Shown here: positions 62,254 through 64,000 of the stretch, one piece after another
Position numbering within the stretch: position 1 is the stretch's first letter
Layout: each line of letters opens with the position of its first letter
Assembly: GCF_000230555.1 (NCBI RefSeq)
Contig: NC_016078.1
Coordinates: forward strand, 2,294,001 to 2,358,000
Origin: Pelagibacterium halotolerans B2
Lineage (GTDB): Bacteria; Pseudomonadota; Alphaproteobacteria; Rhizobiales; Devosiaceae
Reading direction: 5' to 3'
Length of the DNA: 64,000 bases
Notes under the pieces: generated by a model
Database searches by the model: none
What the model saw: the letters and a program-made list of their open reading frames with translations, nothing else
What the model was told of the DNA's origin: nothing
Translations under genes and position numbers: made by a program

Positions 62254-63150
62254 ATGGCGGACAGCACCGAAATCCAACATGCGACGATTGTAAAACGGCA
62301 CGGCAGACGGCTGCCTCAAATCGTCCTGGCCCTTTTGGCAATGCTGTCGTTCGCCCTCTCCGACGTTTTCGCCAAGATGCTGGTAGGCGATATCTCCGCT
62401 TTCCAATTGGCCCGATACCGATATCTCGGCGCCGTGCTTGTCCTCATCCCTTTCATCATGATCCGTCCGGCGTCGCTCAGATCGCGTGCCCCCGGACTTC
62501 AGATTATGCGGGGCCTCCTGATGTTCGGGGCGACGGCGATGCTCATTTCGGCGCTGGCGCTCATGCCAGTCGCCGAGGCAACGACGCTGGTCTTCGTTTC
62601 CCCCATAATCGTAACGCTTCTGTCTGCCACCTTGCTTGGAGAGCGCATTGGCATGCTCCGCACGGCTTGCCTGCTCGGCAGCCTGGGCGGCGTCGCGATG
62701 GTGGCGAGGCCCGACCTGATCGGTCCCGATCCATCGATGCTCCTGCCGTTCGGGTCTGCGCTGTGCTGGGCCATCGCAGCAATCCTGACCCGCCCAACAC
62801 AAGCTCGGGGAGATCGTTTCGATACCACCCTCGTTTACGCAACGCTTTCAGGCTTCGCGGCCGTTTGCATCGTCGCGGGCCGTTTCGAGCCTCCCGAAGC
62901 CGTCCTGCTTCCGGCAACGCTGGCCATGGTTGCGTGCTGGCTGGCCGGCCACGCTGCAGTGCTTGCCGCATACAGGCTCGGCAGGATTGCCGACGTCGCT
63001 CCGATCTCCTACTCGCAAATCGTTTGGGCAGTGATCTTAGGGCTGGCCTTTTTCAGCGAGGTTCTCGACGCTTTGACACTGCTCGGCTGTGGCATCGTCA
63101 TCGTCTGCGGCGCCATTGCCAGCCGCCAATCGGACGTGGCGCGCCCCTGA
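62254..63150 (+). CDS. EamA-family drug/metabolite transporter
   Basis: Inner-membrane exporter of about 298 residues with ten predicted helices in two EamA halves: LALLAMLSFALSDVFAKMLV starts the first and FGSALCWAIAAILTRPTQAR the second. EATTLVFVSPIIVTLLSATL is a family-typical helix. ATG 62254 is used; TTG 62239, with GGAGG four bases before, is also possible. The substrate cannot be predicted. It is on the opposite strand to the VOC gene. Confidence 0.88.
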   Translation: MADSTEIQHATIVKRHGRRLPQIVLALLAMLSFALSDVFAKMLVGDISAFQLARYRYLGAVLVLIPFIMIRPASLRSRAPGLQIMRGLLMFGATAMLISALALMPVAEATTLVFVSPIIVTLLSATLLGERIGMLRTACLLGSLGGVAMVARPDLIGPDPSMLLPFGSALCWAIAAILTRPTQARGDRFDTTLVYATLSGFAAVCIVAGRFEPPEAVLLPATLAMVACWLAGHAAVLAAYRLGRIADVAPISYSQIVWAVILGLAFFSEVLDALTLLGCGIVIVCGAIASRQSDVARP

Positions 63151-63173
63151 ACGACCCTTCGGCTCCTCATCTT

Positions 63174-63276
63174 AGAGCCGTTCAGGATTTGATTGAATCA
63201 AATCCTTGGCTCTAAGCCTTTGTTTTATCGCGTGTCCGAACCGCAAAACCGTTTCCACTCTTGCTGGACACGCTCT
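63174..63276 (+). repeat. 103-bp dispersed repeat with two hairpins, copy 2
   Basis: Matches the reverse complement of 13838-13940 with about two substitutions. It starts AGAGCCGTTCAGG, 23 bp after the EamA stop, and ends CTGGACACGCTCT. Its position between convergent genes is that of a mobile palindromic unit. The rest of the 285-bp gap (63277-63435) has no convincing gene. Confidence 0.9.
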
Positions 63277-63435
63277 AGCCCAGGTCGATACCGGCATTGC
63301 CAGATATCCAGCGCAGCCCGGCCGTTGTTCCAGCGCGGTGCGCGCAACAGCCACGCAATCGCCCTGTCGGACGAACAAACCAAATTCACGGACGCGCAGC
63401 CGCCGCCCGGCTGGCCTCTCCTGCAAAAATGCCGC

Positions 63436-64000
63436 CTATTGGACCAGGGGAACACGCTTACGGCGAAAGACCGAGACCAGCATGAAAGCGAGCAAAACCA
63501 GGGTAATCGCCAAGAGCGTACCGCTGATGGGCCGACTGACGAGGACCATCGGGTCTCCGCGAGCAAGGAGCATGGCGCGGCGCAGATTCTCCTCCATCAT
63601 CGGGCCGAGAACAAACCCGATCAGCAATGGCGCCGGTTCGAACCGCAAAAGACGCATGGCGTAGCCCAAGGCCCCGAAGCCGAGCACCATGCCGACCTCG
63701 AAGAGGCTGTAATTGAGTGCGTAAACACCAATGCAGATGAGGACGAGGATGGCCGGATAAAGATACTGATAGGGTATCTTGAGCAGCCGCACCCAGATGC
63801 CGATCAGCGGGATGTTGAGGATGAGCAGCATGATGTTGCCGATCCAGAAACTCATCACCAGTCCCCAGAAGATGTCGGGGTTGTTGGCCATCAGACCGGG
63901 CCCCGGGGTGATGCCGTGGATAAGCAGCGCACCGAGCATGAGCGCCATGGTGGCCGAGCCGGGAATGCCCAGGGTCAGGGTGGGGATGAAGGCGGTCTGC
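63436..64000 (-). CDS. tctA: Tripartite tricarboxylate transporter permease TctA (5' part missing)
   Basis: C-terminal 187 codons of a large membrane permease; the reading frame continues past the right edge. It begins at the edge with QTAFIPTLTLGIPGSATMAL, the signature of TctA, and continues MLGALLIHGITPGPGLMANN. Several hydrophobic helices follow, and EPAPLLIGFVLGPMMEENLR is the conserved late block. It takes up citrate-like or other carboxylates together with TctB and a periplasmic TctC, which must lie outside the window. Confidence 0.93.
   Translation of the reverse strand, partial: QTAFIPTLTLGIPGSATMALMLGALLIHGITPGPGLMANNPDIFWGLVMSFWIGNIMLLILNIPLIGIWVRLLKIPYQYLYPAILVLICIGVYALNYSLFEVGMVLGFGALGYAMRLLRFEPAPLLIGFVLGPMMEENLRRAMLLARGDPMVLVSRPISGTLLAITLVLLAFMLVSVFRRKRVPLVQ

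Noticed and set aside
62050-62802. 250-codon minus-strand open frame opposite the EamA transporter
   Set aside because: Highly charged shadow sequence; the plus strand gives ten clear membrane helices.
63172-63426. 84-residue minus-strand open frame downstream of tctA
   Set aside because: Its last third is inside the 103-bp repeat and no homology was recognised; a gene remnant cannot be excluded but is not supported.

Overview
The window is high-GC DNA, roughly low 60s percent by eye, from an alphaproteobacterium. It is most likely a member of Hyphomicrobiales close to Pelagibacterium or Devosia. The basis is an FNR of the FnrL type, a NasS/NasT-controlled nitrate assimilation locus, a possible RirA-type iron box, an acetoacetyl-CoA synthetase next to a thiolase, tight operons with ATGA/GTGA overlaps, and short dispersed palindromic repeats. 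No rRNA, tRNA, transposase, phage gene or CRISPR array was seen. The genus is inference.

Layout. 1-5.4 kb: cytochrome bd oxidase (cydA, cut by the left edge), the divergent cydDC exporter and a 4Fe-4S FNR regulator, with an FNR box between cydA and cydD. 5.5-7.4 kb: an esterase, a cupin and a DUF1801 protein. 7.4-11.8 kb: a Mn/Zn ABC importer behind two tandem palindromes; both permeases carry a C-terminal DtxR-like winged helix. 11.8-17.9 kb: acetoacetate-CoA ligase, acetyl-CoA acetyltransferase, a PAS-LuxR regulator, glycerate 2-kinase and a PadR regulator, with two kinds of non-coding repeat. 17.9-23.05 kb: a five-gene operon (feruloyl-CoA synthase, thiolase, SDR dehydrogenase, 4-hydroxybenzoyl-CoA-type thioesterase, enoyl-CoA hydratase) that reads as a CoA-dependent beta-oxidative route for hydroxycinnamates.

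23.1-33.4 kb: nitrate assimilation (narK-nirB-nirD-nasA-cysG, with nasT-nasS upstream). The narK leader holds a sigma-54 promoter, two hairpins with A1/G4 hexaloops (the ANTAR target motif) and a terminator that competes with the second hairpin, so a full NasT antitermination switch can be read from the sequence. 33.6-39 kb: a LysR regulator and pqqABCDE, followed by a translationally coupled proline-iminopeptidase-like hydrolase. 39-43.5 kb: chrA, then an arsenic operon (arsR, two types of arsC, acr3, arsH) whose operator covers the arsR start codon.

43.6-53.6 kb: an iron-siderophore ABC operon on the minus strand with one ATPase and two permeases but six tandem substrate-binding proteins and one sucrase/ferredoxin-like [2Fe-2S] protein. 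This is the most unusual gene arrangement here. 53.8-57.3 kb: a QuiC1-type 3-dehydroshikimate dehydratase, its divergent LysR regulator and an AlkB-like dioxygenase. 57.3-63.2 kb: a polar amino-acid ABC operon with a gamma-glutamylcyclotransferase-like gene, a GntR regulator and a small coupled gene, a VOC-family gene, and two matching palindromic operators; then an EamA transporter. 63.2-64 kb: the second copy of a 103-bp dispersed repeat and a tctA gene cut by the right edge.

Two themes recur. One is aromatic acid supply: hydroxycinnamate side-chain removal and dehydroshikimate dehydration both lead toward protocatechuate-type intermediates. The other is metal and nitrogen acquisition with readable cis-regulatory sites.
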